Shown here piece by piece: positions 33,132 to 42,759 of a stretch of 64,000 nt of DNA (within the stretch, counting starts at the first letter, position 1; each line of letters starts with the position of its first letter). Made by a program: the position numbers and the translations under genes. This stretch comes from Asaia sp003994335 (GTDB lineage: Bacteria; Pseudomonadota; Alphaproteobacteria; Acetobacterales; Acetobacteraceae): positions 1-64,000 of the forward strand of contig NZ_JBBCOR010000005.1 in the NCBI RefSeq assembly GCF_037151175.1, read 5' to 3'. Under the pieces are notes generated by a model that saw nothing but the letters and a program-made list of their open reading frames with translations, had not been told where the DNA came from and did not search any database.

Positions 33132-33153
33132 CGCCGGGATTTTGATTCCGGCG
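33132..33153. terminator. Hairpin between convergent receptor and DUF1835 genes
   Basis: CGCCGG and CCGGCG pair around a T-rich loop 13 bases after the receptor stop. No T-run follows on either strand; a weak shared terminator is possible. Confidence 0.35.
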
Positions 33154-33166
33154 TGTCCGTACTACT

Positions 33167-34465
33167 TTAACGCCGGGTCGGGGAATCGTTTTCGCGGCGC
33201 TCGATTGTCTCTTCTGCCTCGTTCCAGACCCAGTCAGGAGCGCCGTGTCCGATCCTGACGCCTCCGAGCCAGCGCTCTGCCGGGCCAAGAGAGTGCCATT
33301 GCCGTTTCCCGGCGAGAACGTCTCTGCCAGAATCGGTGAGGGAGACTTCATCCTCTGCCCAGTTGTTGTTGTCATGACCCGGCTCATTGACGATCGCGGC
33401 CTCTGTAGAAGAGCTGAGCGTTTCGAGCAGATCGCGAAACATCAGATCGGCAAGCCACGGCAGGGGTTCAGCCTGTTGCGTGAGCGCTCGGAAAACGGCC
33501 CCGGCCGTGCGTGGTCGATCGGCCAGGAGTTGCAGAACAAGCCGCTGTGACAGGGCGAGCCCGTCATGCGCCCAGGGATATTCGCGGGCAAACCTCGCGA
33601 GCGCACGCCCCAATTCGGGAAGAGGATCTGTTCCCTCGTGGGCAAGGCGCGACTGCGCGCCGGGATCGGGAGCAGAGATCGCGGCCCATGCCGCGAAACC
33701 TCTGTTCAGCGCGGCGGGCGAGACGGGCTTACGCTTCTCCCATAGAAGGATCAGCGCCTCGGGCGGAAGCTGCCCAAGGCCGATGAAACGCGCCGCATCG
33801 GGATAAGCACCGGCAGAAACCAGATCGAGATGACGCGGTCGATGGTGGTCAAGAACCGCAAGGATGCACGCAAGGATAACCTGATCGTAAAGATCATGCT
33901 CGAACCACGATACCACACGGTCATAGCGCGCCGCCTAGGCTATGGCGTTCTCTTCGAGATGAAGTCGGGTCGAAATCGCCGTACGGTCGAGACCGACATA
34001 GCGCCCGACAGAGCCAGCAATGTAATCGGCCCTCAACTCCAGCCAGTCCGGGGTCCGGACTATGGGGCCGCCGCATAACGGATCGGTGTAACTCTGAAAA
34101 TCCCCTTCGAAACCCGCCTCTCTGAGGGTCGGTTCAATGTCTGTTCCGCACCGCAGATGAAGAGTGGCCAGTCGCTTATCCGGGGCAGGTCTTCCTCGGT
34201 CGATACGGGCCTTGGTTGCGATAGATGCCTCGATATGGCGCAAAAGGCGGGGCCAACTGGCGAGACCCAGCTTTCGGGCTATGACGCATTGTGCATCGGC
34301 CAGCCGGACGCTGGAAAGGGTTGTCGGCCTCGGGTGAAACCGCGTCAGGCGCCTGGCAGCTTCAGGGTCCTGTGCCTGCAAGGCTTTGAGAAGTTCCTTC
34401 GCCCTTTTGCGCTGTTGAGTGAGGTTCAGGCGAAATGCGGCGTAACGGCTCGAATGATCGGACAT
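33167..34465 (-). pseudogene. DUF1835-family gene interrupted by an in-frame amber codon
   Basis: Two frames in the same phase (34465-33935 and 33934-33167) together make one DUF1835-type protein of about 430 residues, separated by a single TAG at 33937-33935. The N-terminal part has LHLRCGTDIEPTLREAGFEG and DFQSYTDPLCGGPIVRT, the C-terminal part RYDRVVSWFEHDLYDQVILA, both characteristic of the family. The amino-acid flow across the stop (EENAIA-stop-AARYDRVV) is continuous, as if one residue had mutated to stop. The second part could restart at GTG 33916. The family is of unknown function. The gene is either inactivated, read through, or altered by a sequence error. Confidence 0.8.
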
Positions 34466-34682
34466 ATTCCGGCCCTTTCCTGAGCCTGTGTCCGCCTGTC
34501 AGGCCAGAAAGGGAGGGAGTACGAAAAGCGTATCTGTACTGCTCTGGCGCGGGCGCAGCCCTTTCCGCGGACACGGCGGCTTCGACAGAGCCGGTGCGTA
34601 ATACTTGCTCAGGGCATTGCCCGAAGTCAATCAGGGGCGCGCTCACCGTCAGACGGCATGTCGCATGGCGGGTTGGGCGCAA

Positions 34683-35498
34683 TCAGATTTTGCGCTGCAG
34701 GGGGAGGATCGGCAGGAAGGCAAACATCGTCTCGAAACTGCAGAAAACCGGCGGCGGGATGGTGATGACTCCCAGCTTCTCAGCGTATTCGCGGCGCCAG
34801 CCATGCACCCGCCGCCGCAGCACGTCCTTTTGCGAGCGTGGGATATGGCGAATTTTATAGCCATAGGTCGCATGGAACATGAATGTCATCAGGTTGTCGG
34901 GATGAAACCCGATGGCCTCAGCGAGTTGACGGCGCAAATCATAGAGAGCTGTGGCCATGGCGGCATTGGCCGGGCGCAGGGGGACCCCGACGAGCGGCGC
35001 ATGAAAGCGATCCGCGTCGATTTCCATCTCGATCTTTTCCGGAAAATCGAAAGTGGTGGCCGCGATGCGCTCGCGCAGGATCGGTGTCGTTTGCGCAAGC
35101 GTCACGGAAGGGGAAATACCTGACGGCCAGTTGTTCTTGGCTTTCTGCTCCGGATCGACCCCACCGAGGATGGTCATGTGATAGCTCGATGGTGGGGTCG
35201 GGACGATATGGTCCGACCAGTCGCGGTGTATCAGCGCATTCATCTCGAGCATGGCGACGGATAGGGGGTGCGTCTCGGCGAAGGGGCATATCGTCGTATT
35301 CCCTGGCCAGAGCCGAGGCTTGCCTTGTGCATCGAACTTGCCCTGGCGGTCCCCGCCGCCCTCGGGCATGGGGGGGCCATCGCAGCTCGGCTCTTTATCC
35401 TCTGGGGAGGCCGGGGCAGCGCCAGTCAGAAGCGAAGCCCCCAAACCTAGCAGGAGGGTACGCCTGCGTGTGGCAGGTGGGGCAGGGAAGCGGTGCAT
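34683..35498 (-). CDS. Exported 2H-phosphoesterase-like protein (DUF1868)
   Basis: Starts at 35597, 35561 and 35498 are possible. ATG 35498 places the twin-arginine signal (ATRRRTLLLGLGASLLTGAA) at the usual distance from the N-terminus and is chosen, giving 271 residues. Two His-x-Thr motifs, SSYHMTILGG near the middle and FMFHATYGYKI near the end, mark a 2H phosphoesterase fold, and the family memory is DUF1868. Twin-arginine export would place it in the periplasm, unlike cytoplasmic RNA ligases or cyclic phosphodiesterases of this fold. The substrate is unknown. It stands alone between the DUF1835 remnant and the retropepsin-like gene. Confidence 0.65.
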   Translation of the reverse strand: MHRFPAPPATRRRTLLLGLGASLLTGAAPASPEDKEPSCDGPPMPEGGGDRQGKFDAQGKPRLWPGNTTICPFAETHPLSVAMLEMNALIHRDWSDHIVPTPPSSYHMTILGGVDPEQKAKNNWPSGISPSVTLAQTTPILRERIAATTFDFPEKIEMEIDADRFHAPLVGVPLRPANAAMATALYDLRRQLAEAIGFHPDNLMTFMFHATYGYKIRHIPRSQKDVLRRRVHGWRREYAEKLGVITIPPPVFCSFETMFAFLPILPLQRKI

Positions 35499-35668
35499 GG
35501 AAGGTATTCCGATGGGCTGGGGCGCTTTTGCCCGCGGCGGGTAACGAGGAAGTATCTCCATGACACGAAATATCACCTTTGTGCATGACAGCTTCACTAA
35601 AGATCTGTGAGAAAATAGGGTCTCCGCCTGGGCAATCGTGCCGAAGCAGCGCCTTCCTCAGGGGCGGC

Positions 35669-36739
35669 TCAATCCGTCCCGGACCGCTCACCTGTTGCCT
35701 GTCGGGGGGTGTCATGCACTGTGGCAATGCCTTCATGGGAAGCGTCGAAATGCAGTCCCAGATCAGGCTGGTTCACTTGCGGTGTCGCGGGTGCAAACAG
35801 GAACTTTCCATGATCGAAATCGATCAGCGTGACCTCATGACGGAAAAAGCTCGCGCCCAGAGCCCCCTCGTCGAGATTTTCCAGCACGAGGAATTCTGTC
35901 GCACCGAGTTCGCGCGAGCCCAGGCGCAGGCTTTTGAAGCTATGGCGCACCCCGCGCTCCATCGTCCCAAACTGCGTGACCACGGGCTGATCCCTTCCCA
36001 GATCCGCTGCCGTAGCCAGTGTGGCGAGCACCATGTCCCTGGGCAGGGCGCTGCGCACAAGGTCCGGGTCCAGCCTGATGCGGACGGGGTGATCATCGAT
36101 GAGTGCCGTGATGCGAGCGTCCGCGTCCAGATCGATCACCACCGGTTTGTGGGTGAAGAGGCCCTCAGGCCCTGCTGCGCATAGTGGCGCATCGCGCCAG
36201 ACAAGCAGCCCGAGTTTCTCGTGCGGTACGTCTAGCATGAGCATGAGCCTGAAATGCTGAAGCAAGGGGCGCCCGATAACACCCACCAAGGGGCGGCCCT
36301 TCACCAATCTGATCGGCGCGTCCTCCAGGCGCTCGGCAAGCAGGTCGTGAAGGACGATCGGTCCGATCTCGAGCGTGTCAACTTTCGTGATCTCTGTCAG
36401 CGTAACGGCATGATCCTGGGCGATCATCCTGTGCGTTGGCCCCTGGGCGAACCAGATCGCCCCCGCATTACGGACAAAGAGATGGCCGAAAAGCGGGCTC
36501 ACCACCATGGCAGCGTCTTTCCCCTCGATACGCACCGGAATCACCGGTGCATCGTCCGGCCCGCCAAGGAGCGGCAGGGTCGTGGCGCTCTCGACACAGG
36601 TTTCCGCCAATGACGCCGCGAAACGGGCACGATCTCCTGACAGAGTCTGCGTCTCAGCCTGGGCAGAGGGGAAACCGCATGGGAGCAAACCGCATAGGGA
36701 GAGTATCAGCAGAAGAAGCGACGGCTTGGGGCGAGGCAT
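35669..36739 (-). CDS. Exported retropepsin-like protein without catalytic DTG motifs
   Basis: ATG 36739 (MPRPKPSLLLLILSLCGLLP) starts a clear signal peptide that ends near AQA; the upstream extension is implausible. The 356-residue product shows the two-lobe pattern of periplasmic aspartyl proteases, with IPVRIEGKDAAMVVSPLFGH, IVLHDLLAERLED and VGVIGRPLLQHFRLMLMLDV in lobe one. Lobe two has ITALIDDHPVRIRLDPDLVR and LGASFFRHEVTLIDFDHGKF. At the places where Asp-Thr-Gly would stand, VVSPLFG and LDPDLV are found, so activity is doubtful. It is divergent from the porin gene across about 240 bases. It could be a lipoprotein-like binding protein with a protease fold. Confidence 0.6.
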   Translation of the reverse strand: MPRPKPSLLLLILSLCGLLPCGFPSAQAETQTLSGDRARFAASLAETCVESATTLPLLGGPDDAPVIPVRIEGKDAAMVVSPLFGHLFVRNAGAIWFAQGPTHRMIAQDHAVTLTEITKVDTLEIGPIVLHDLLAERLEDAPIRLVKGRPLVGVIGRPLLQHFRLMLMLDVPHEKLGLLVWRDAPLCAAGPEGLFTHKPVVIDLDADARITALIDDHPVRIRLDPDLVRSALPRDMVLATLATAADLGRDQPVVTQFGTMERGVRHSFKSLRLGSRELGATEFLVLENLDEGALGASFFRHEVTLIDFDHGKFLFAPATPQVNQPDLGLHFDASHEGIATVHDTPRQATGERSGTD

Positions 36740-36979
36740 GGGGGTGCTTCTCCTTCGCAAGTGAACGGTGCTTTCAGCCGAGGCAGCGCGCCCATTCGGA
36801 CAGGCCATAGACGAGACGACCGTCTCTCCGGACGGCTCACCTTGCTCACTGTCAGCATAGACGGAGTCGGCAATCGCTCCTGGCATAAGTAATTCTACGC
36901 ATTTATTCGGAATGATCTCAAACCGTAATGTTTCCTCAGTTTCCGTTAACGCCGCGGGGCGATCAGGAGGATGGGAGAC

Positions 36980-38173
36980 ATGCAAAAGGGACGGGCTCGT
37001 ACCCGCAAAGGTCCGATCGCGCGGCGGAGCGGCGTCATGATGGTCGCCATGATGGGCGCTGGCCTGTGCGCGATGCCGGAGGCCGAAGCATCGGTCACGG
37101 TCAATCTTGGGCCGGAACAGTCATTCACGATGGGGGTGGGCGTTAGGGGGCAGTATATGACTGCTGATCCATCGACCCCGGATGATGGCAGTGCGGCCGC
37201 TGCCAGCGATCTGCGTATCTACATGGGCGGCCAGATCATCAAGACCGTCAAGGCCACGCTCAATCTGGAGCGCATCCGCGACGGCAACTGGAACGTGCTC
37301 GACGGTATCCTGCAGATCGAGCCGTTGAAGGGGCTCAATCTCTGGCTTGGGCGCATGTTACCCGGCAGCGACCGATCCAATCTCGACGGACCCTATTTTC
37401 TGAGCACCTATGCATTCCCAATCGTGGCGCAATATCCCGGCATGTGGTCAGGCCGTAATGACGGCGCAACCCTCTGGGGCAAGCTCGCCCATGACAGGTT
37501 CCGGTACATGGCGGGCATCTACAAGGGGCATAACTGGGTCGATGGGGGTTCTGGAACAGGTCATAATCCGCTTTTTGCTGGGCGTCTCGAGTATAATTTT
37601 CTCGATCCGGAACCGTCGCCTGCCTATTACACGGCAAGTACCTATTACGGTAAGGCCGATATCCTGGCCATTGGCCTGGCGGGGCAGTATCAGGTCAATG
37701 GCGTCGGCACAGCGTCCCTCAAGGGCGATTACAAGGCCTGGAATATCGATGGGCTTTTTGAAAAGCGCATTGGCAGGAAAGCACGCTGGGGCGTTTATAC
37801 GCTTGAGGCCGCCTATTATCAGTACCATGCCGATGGTGTGAAAGATGTCGCCCCCGGCTTTGGCAATCGCAACCCGGATTATGGCAATATCGGCGGTATC
37901 AACAGCGGGACGGCGTTTCTGGTCAACACCGCCTATCTGATCCCGTGGCGTGTCGGGTGGGGGCGGATACAGCCCCTCCTGCGCTATCAGCAATTCCGAT
38001 ACGCTCATGACCTGTACGGACCAGGCAACCCCAAGACGCGTCAGCTGGATGCAGGCGCGAATTATGTGCTCGACGGACATAATCTGCGTTTCACGCTCGA
38101 TTATGCCCGGTACACGCCAGCCGGGGCGGCGCAATCCAACGCCTTCCTGCTCGGCATGCAGCTTCAATATTGA
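36980..38173 (+). CDS. Outer-membrane porin (OprP/BBP2-like)
   Basis: Two ATGs are in frame; 36971 abuts AGGAGG while 36980 (MQKGRARTRKGPIARRSG) lies nine bases after it and is chosen. A signal peptide ends near PEAEAS. The mature part of about 365 residues is a series of amphipathic strands (DLRIYMGGQIIKTVKATLNL, LKGLNLWLGRMLPGSDRSNL, ADILAIGLAGQYQVNGVGTA, LQY at the C-terminus) with LGRM and GxxYV-type turns as in phosphate-selective-type and other 16-strand porins. A small exported protein follows 11 bases after the stop and is probably co-transcribed. Solute preference is not determinable. Confidence 0.75.
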   Translation: MQKGRARTRKGPIARRSGVMMVAMMGAGLCAMPEAEASVTVNLGPEQSFTMGVGVRGQYMTADPSTPDDGSAAAASDLRIYMGGQIIKTVKATLNLERIRDGNWNVLDGILQIEPLKGLNLWLGRMLPGSDRSNLDGPYFLSTYAFPIVAQYPGMWSGRNDGATLWGKLAHDRFRYMAGIYKGHNWVDGGSGTGHNPLFAGRLEYNFLDPEPSPAYYTASTYYGKADILAIGLAGQYQVNGVGTASLKGDYKAWNIDGLFEKRIGRKARWGVYTLEAAYYQYHADGVKDVAPGFGNRNPDYGNIGGINSGTAFLVNTAYLIPWRVGWGRIQPLLRYQQFRYAHDLYGPGNPKTRQLDAGANYVLDGHNLRFTLDYARYTPAGAAQSNAFLLGMQLQY

Positions 38174-38184
38174 GGGGGGCTCAC

Positions 38185-38649
38185 ATGATCTTTCGCTCTT
38201 ATGCTCGCAAGGGCCGCCGCACCCTATGCCCGGCGAAGCGCGTATGTTTCGGGAAGGGCGCGTTTCCCATGATGGGGGTTCTGATCCTGTCGGTCGTTGT
38301 TCCAGCCGCGCGGGCGGTGCCGACCCAGCCAACGCCGTCAGCGAGCATTGCAATTCACACCGATCCGGTCGATTGCGCCCATATGCTGTCAGCCGAGGCG
38401 CGGCTGATTCATCGTATCAACAAGAGACGGCATGAGCCGCGTCTGCCCGCCAACGCGCCGGGCTATGCTGGTCTGGCGGTTCGGCTGGACCCGATGCCCG
38501 GTCTGGGGATCATGCAGGGCGGCCTCTGGACCCCCGAGGCGGGCTGGGAGTCGGATAAGGAAGTGGCCGAAACCCTAGAGGCGCTTGAGAGCCAAAGGCA
38601 CAGGCTGCATGACTCAGAAGTCACAGCCCATTGTCCTGTCGCACCCTGA
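38185..38649 (+). CDS. Small exported protein linked to the porin gene
   Basis: ATG 38185 (MIFRSYARKGRRTLCPAKRV) lies 11 bases after the porin stop; GTG/other upstream starts fall in the porin end. The 154-residue product has a long basic N-region, a hydrophobic segment PMMGVLILSVVVPAARA and then a soluble part with HTDPVDCAHMLSAEARLIHR. A Cys pair (DCAH and HCPVAP) could form a disulfide in the periplasm. It has no family I recognise. Co-transcription with the porin is inferred from spacing. Confidence 0.55.
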   Translation: MIFRSYARKGRRTLCPAKRVCFGKGAFPMMGVLILSVVVPAARAVPTQPTPSASIAIHTDPVDCAHMLSAEARLIHRINKRRHEPRLPANAPGYAGLAVRLDPMPGLGIMQGGLWTPEAGWESDKEVAETLEALESQRHRLHDSEVTAHCPVAP

Positions 38650-38735
38650 TCAGGCGTTCAGGCGGTTCTGGCGCCCCGGTAGATATTTTGCAGGTACAGC
38701 GCGAGGAAACCCGTCCTTGTCGGCTCTGCCCTTGC

Positions 38736-38762
38736 GCGGCCCTGAACTGCGCCCAGGGCCGC
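38736..38762. terminator. Hairpin between convergent gene ends (exported protein and ilvD)
   Basis: GCGGCCCTG and CAGGGCCGC form a perfect 9-bp stem with a 9-base loop, 11 bases from the ilvD stop. No T-run follows on either side, so termination may need Rho. Confidence 0.45.
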
Positions 38763-38772
38763 GATGAGCGCC

Positions 38773-40623
38773 TCAGCCCCGGCGCGTGATCTGGCTCAGA
38801 TCGCGCACGGCGCCGTTGGCGGCGCTCGTGGTCAGCAGACCATAGGCACGCAGGGCCGGAGAAACTTCTCGGATACGGTCAGGCGTCCAGGCGGTATCGC
38901 CCCTGGCTTCCATCGCAACGCGGCGCGCTTCGAGCACGTCATCCGCGATGACGGCACGCAGAACGCGGTTCGGGATATCGATCTCGATCTGATCGCCCTC
39001 TTCGATCAGGCCGATCAATCCACCCTCAGCGGCTTCGGGTGAGATGTGACCGATCGAGAGGCCCGAGCTGCCTCCCGAGAAGCGGCCATCCGTGATCAGG
39101 GCGCAGGTCTCGGCAAGGCCTTTCGATTTTAGATAGCTGGTCGGGTAGAGCATTTCCTGCATGCCCGGTCCGCCCTTGGGGCCCTCATAACGAATGACCA
39201 CCACATCGCCATCCACGATCTTGTTCGCCAGAATGCCCGATACGGCGTCTTCCTGACTTTCGAACACACGCGCTCGTCCCGTGAAGGTCAGGAGGCTATC
39301 CACCACACCTGCCGTTTTCACGATGGCACCAGCCTCGGCGAGGTTGCCGTAGAGGACAGCCAGGCCGCCATCCTGCGAGAAGGCGTGAGCGCGGTCACGC
39401 AGTACGCCGTGTTTGCGATCTGTATCAAGCGCGTGATAGCGGCTCGATTGTGAGAAAGCCTGGGTGGTGCGCACGCCGCCCGGTGCGGCCAGAAAGCGCG
39501 TGCAGGCTTCCTCGTCGCCCTCCAGGATATCCCATTTCGTCAGGGCGTCCTTGAGGCTCGGCGCGTGGACGGTGTGGGCGCTTGTGTCGATGAGTTCGCA
39601 GCGTGCGAGCTCGGCCAGAATGGCCGGAATGCCGCCTGCGCGATGCACGTCTTCCATATGCACGTCGTTCTTTGCAGGGGCGACCTTGCATAGATTGGGC
39701 ACCTTGCGAGACAGGCGGTCGATATCGGCCATTTGGAAATCGACCCCGGCCTCACGTGCGGCCGCGAGAAGATGCAGAACCGTGTTGGTCGAACCACCCA
39801 TGGCGATATCGAGCGTCATGGCGTTCTCGAAGGCTGCCTTGGTCGCAATGCTGCGCGGCAGGGCCGTGGCATCGTCCTGCTCGTACCAGCGACGGGCCAG
39901 CGACACCACGAGACGCCCGGCTTCCAGGAACAGCTCGCGCCGGTCGGCATGGGTAGCCAGAAGGCTGCCATTGCCGGGCAGGGAGAGACCAAGCGCCTCG
40001 GTCAGGCAGTTCATGGAATTGGCGGTGAACATGCCCGAGCAGGATCCGCAGGTCGGGCAGGCAGAGCGCTCGATGGCTTCCGATTCTGCATCCGACACCT
40101 TCGGATTGGCGGCCGCAACCATGGAATCAACGAGGTCGAGCTTACGATTGATCCCGGGACCATCCAGCTTGCCGGCCTCCATGGGACCGCCCGAGACGAA
40201 CACCACCGGGATGTTCAGACGCAGCGAGGCCATGAGCATGCCCGGCGTGATCTTGTCGCAATTACTGATGCACACCAGCGCATCGGCGCAATGCGCGTTG
40301 ACCATGTATTCGATGGAATCAGCGATCAGCTCTCGCGACGGCAGGCTGTAAAGCATGCCGCCATGGCCCATGGCGATGCCGTCATCCACTGCGATGGTAT
40401 TGAACTCGCGCGCAATACCGCCAGCTTCCGCAATCGCCCCGCCAACCAGCGACCCCATATCCTTGAGATGCACATGACCGGGGACGAACTGGGTGAAGGA
40501 GTTCGCTACTGCGATGATGGGCTTGCCGAAATCCTTGTCCGTCATGCCCGTCGCGCGCCACAGGGCGCGGGCACCGGCCATGTTGCGGCCGTGGGTGGTG
40601 GTACGGGAACGATAGGCAGGCAT
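38773..40623 (-). CDS. ilvD: Dihydroxy-acid dehydratase
   Basis: The 616-residue protein starts at ATG 40623 (MPAYRSRTTTHGRNMAGARA) and matches IlvD in full. The iron-sulfur cluster ligands are in CISNCDKITPGM and CPTCGSCSGMFTANSMNCL. Other landmarks are AVANSFTQFVPGHVHLKDMG, ALSLPGNGSLLATHADR and GRFSGGSSGLSIGHISPEAA. It dehydrates 2,3-dihydroxy acids in isoleucine and valine synthesis in the cytoplasm. It is a single gene here, divergent from the exported hydrolase gene; no attenuator was detected in the 170-base gap. Confidence 0.97.
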   Translation of the reverse strand: MPAYRSRTTTHGRNMAGARALWRATGMTDKDFGKPIIAVANSFTQFVPGHVHLKDMGSLVGGAIAEAGGIAREFNTIAVDDGIAMGHGGMLYSLPSRELIADSIEYMVNAHCADALVCISNCDKITPGMLMASLRLNIPVVFVSGGPMEAGKLDGPGINRKLDLVDSMVAAANPKVSDAESEAIERSACPTCGSCSGMFTANSMNCLTEALGLSLPGNGSLLATHADRRELFLEAGRLVVSLARRWYEQDDATALPRSIATKAAFENAMTLDIAMGGSTNTVLHLLAAAREAGVDFQMADIDRLSRKVPNLCKVAPAKNDVHMEDVHRAGGIPAILAELARCELIDTSAHTVHAPSLKDALTKWDILEGDEEACTRFLAAPGGVRTTQAFSQSSRYHALDTDRKHGVLRDRAHAFSQDGGLAVLYGNLAEAGAIVKTAGVVDSLLTFTGRARVFESQEDAVSGILANKIVDGDVVVIRYEGPKGGPGMQEMLYPTSYLKSKGLAETCALITDGRFSGGSSGLSIGHISPEAAEGGLIGLIEEGDQIEIDIPNRVLRAVIADDVLEARRVAMEARGDTAWTPDRIREVSPALRAYGLLTTSAANGAVRDLSQITRRG

Positions 40624-40799
40624 GACACGGATCCAAAGCTGCTGGGGAGGGAGGGCGTGTTGCGCATGAAATGCAATGGCAACACGGCTGGGAACGCATT
40701 TTTATTACCCTGTGCGAAATAACGTGGCCAATCGCTTGCCGCAAGGGGAAGTCTGTTCAATCATCGCGCCGCTTGTCATTGAACCAGAGGAAAAACCGC

Positions 40800-42752
40800 G
40801 TGCGCGTAGGCCATTTGACCCGATCCCTGCTTCTTGTGACCTCCTGTCTGCTGGGGACCTCGCAGGCCCTCGCCCAGGGAGGAAACGGTCTTCCCGTCAC
40901 GCCCGATATGGTGCAGCGTGGCTCCGATATTCCGGCTCACGTCCAGATGCCTGAGACGGCACGCGACTATGTCAAGCAGGATGTCATGATCCCGATGCGC
41001 GATGGGGTGAAGCTCCATACCGTCATCGTTATCCCTAGGGCGGCGAAAGACCACGAAGCGCCGATCCTGCTGACACGCACGCCTTATCACGCTTCCGAGC
41101 GCGCCGACCGCGTGTCGGGCGCTGCCGAGATGCGCAATGTCCTGCCTCAGGGTGACGGGGTTTTTGTTGAGGGCGGCTATATCCGTGTCTTTCAGGATGT
41201 GCGCGGAAAGTACGGGTCGGAGGGCGATTATGTCATGACACGCCCGCCTGTCGGCCCGTTGAACCCCAGCAAGACCGATGACACGACCGACGCCTGGGAC
41301 ACGATCGACTGGCTGATCAAGAACGTGAAGCAGAGCAATGGGCGTGTGGGTATGACCGGGTCGTCCTATGAGGGCTGGACCGTTGTCATGGCGCTCCTCA
41401 ACCCGCATCCGGCGCTCAAGGTGGCTGCCCCCGAAAGCCCGATGGTCGATGGCTGGATGGGCGATGACTGGTTCCATTACGGCGCCTTCCGTCAGGGTAG
41501 CTTCGACTACTTCACCATGCAGATGACCAAGAAAGGCGAGGGCGATGGCATCCCCCGCCAGAACGCCGATGACTACACCAACTTCCTCGAAGCTGGATCG
41601 GCAGGGGATTTTGCGAAAAAGGCGGGGCTCGATCAGTTTCCCTGGTGGCAGCGCATGAAGGCGCATCCGGCCTATGACGCCTTTTGGCAGGATCAGGCGC
41701 TCGACAAGCTCCTCGCAAAACATCCGCTGACCGTACCGACCATCTGGGAGCAGGGGCTCTGGGACCAGGAAGACATGTGGGGGGCGATCCATAGCTGGAT
41801 GGCGCTGCGCAAGGATCACCCCAAGGTGCCGAATATTCTCGTCATGGGGCCGTGGCGTCATAGCGGTGTGAATTATGACGGCTCGACACTCGGCCCGCTC
41901 CATTTCAATGGCGATACGGCGCTGTGGTATCGCAGCCATGTCATGCGCCCGTTTTTCGATCAGTATCTCAAGCCGGGCAGCGCCAAGGTCAATTTCGACG
42001 ACGCGATCATCTATAATACGGGTGATAACCGCTGGGATCATCTGCGCGGCTGGCTTGGTAATTGTGGCGAGAACTGCATTGGCACAGGCGAGCGCCTCTA
42101 TCTGCGCGAAGGCAACGGGCTGAGCTTCGAACGCGCGAAGCCCGGCACGGACAGTTTCGTGTCCGACCCGGCCCACCCGGTGCCGTTCATGACACGGCCC
42201 TACAGCTTTGCGGATGGCGCGCGGTGGAAGCCCTGGCTGGTGAGCGACCAGCGTTTCGCGGAATCCCGCCCCGATGTGCTGACCTATCAGACGCCCGTTC
42301 TCGACCACCCGGTGCGCGTGTCAGGGGTGCCGACGGCCGATCTGTTTGCAGCCACGACCGGCACCGATGCGGATTGGGTTGTCAAGGTGATCGATGTCTA
42401 CCCGGGCGTCACCGCCGACCGACCCGAAATGGGCGGGTATGAACTGGCGGTGTCCATGGATATCTTCCGCGGGCGCTATCGTCATGATTTCGCGCATCCC
42501 GAGGCGATCCCCGCGAACAAGGTCGAGGAATACAAGTTCACCCTGCCTGCAGTGAATCACGTCTTCCTGCCCGGGCATCGCATCATGGTGCAGATCCAGT
42601 CGAGCTGGTTCCCCCTTTACGATCGCAACCCCCAGACCTATGTCTCGAACATCTTCGATGCCAAGGCAGCCGACTACAAGAGTGCCACTCATTCCATCGC
42701 GCATGGTGGGGCGCAGGCCAGCAGCATCTATCTACCTGTCGTGAATCAGTGA
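40800..42752 (+). CDS. Secreted CocE/NonD-type (S15) acyl hydrolase
   Basis: GTG 40800 lies eight bases after AGAGGA and begins a signal peptide (RVGHLTRSLLLVTSCLLGTS ending ALAQ), so it is preferred over ATG 40671. The mature protein has the alpha/beta-hydrolase core with MIPMRDGVKLHTVIVIPRAA, RTPYHASERAD, DVRGKYGSEGDYVMTRPP and the nucleophile in GMTGSSYEGW, then GPWRHSG, and the C-terminal jelly-roll (KVEEYKFTLPAVNHVFLPGH). These are features of alpha-amino-acid ester hydrolases, glutaryl acylases and X-Pro dipeptidyl peptidases. It should act in the periplasm on acylated amines or esters. msrA follows seven bases on. Confidence 0.85.
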   Translation: MRVGHLTRSLLLVTSCLLGTSQALAQGGNGLPVTPDMVQRGSDIPAHVQMPETARDYVKQDVMIPMRDGVKLHTVIVIPRAAKDHEAPILLTRTPYHASERADRVSGAAEMRNVLPQGDGVFVEGGYIRVFQDVRGKYGSEGDYVMTRPPVGPLNPSKTDDTTDAWDTIDWLIKNVKQSNGRVGMTGSSYEGWTVVMALLNPHPALKVAAPESPMVDGWMGDDWFHYGAFRQGSFDYFTMQMTKKGEGDGIPRQNADDYTNFLEAGSAGDFAKKAGLDQFPWWQRMKAHPAYDAFWQDQALDKLLAKHPLTVPTIWEQGLWDQEDMWGAIHSWMALRKDHPKVPNILVMGPWRHSGVNYDGSTLGPLHFNGDTALWYRSHVMRPFFDQYLKPGSAKVNFDDAIIYNTGDNRWDHLRGWLGNCGENCIGTGERLYLREGNGLSFERAKPGTDSFVSDPAHPVPFMTRPYSFADGARWKPWLVSDQRFAESRPDVLTYQTPVLDHPVRVSGVPTADLFAATTGTDADWVVKVIDVYPGVTADRPEMGGYELAVSMDIFRGRYRHDFAHPEAIPANKVEEYKFTLPAVNHVFLPGHRIMVQIQSSWFPLYDRNPQTYVSNIFDAKAADYKSATHSIAHGGAQASSIYLPVVNQ

Positions 42753-42759
42753 GGCGAGC

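Noticed and set aside
40776..42308. A 510-codon frame antisense to the secreted hydrolase gene
   Set aside because: Shadow of a GC-rich gene; no domain and no ribosome site, while the plus-strand protein has a clear signal peptide and active site.
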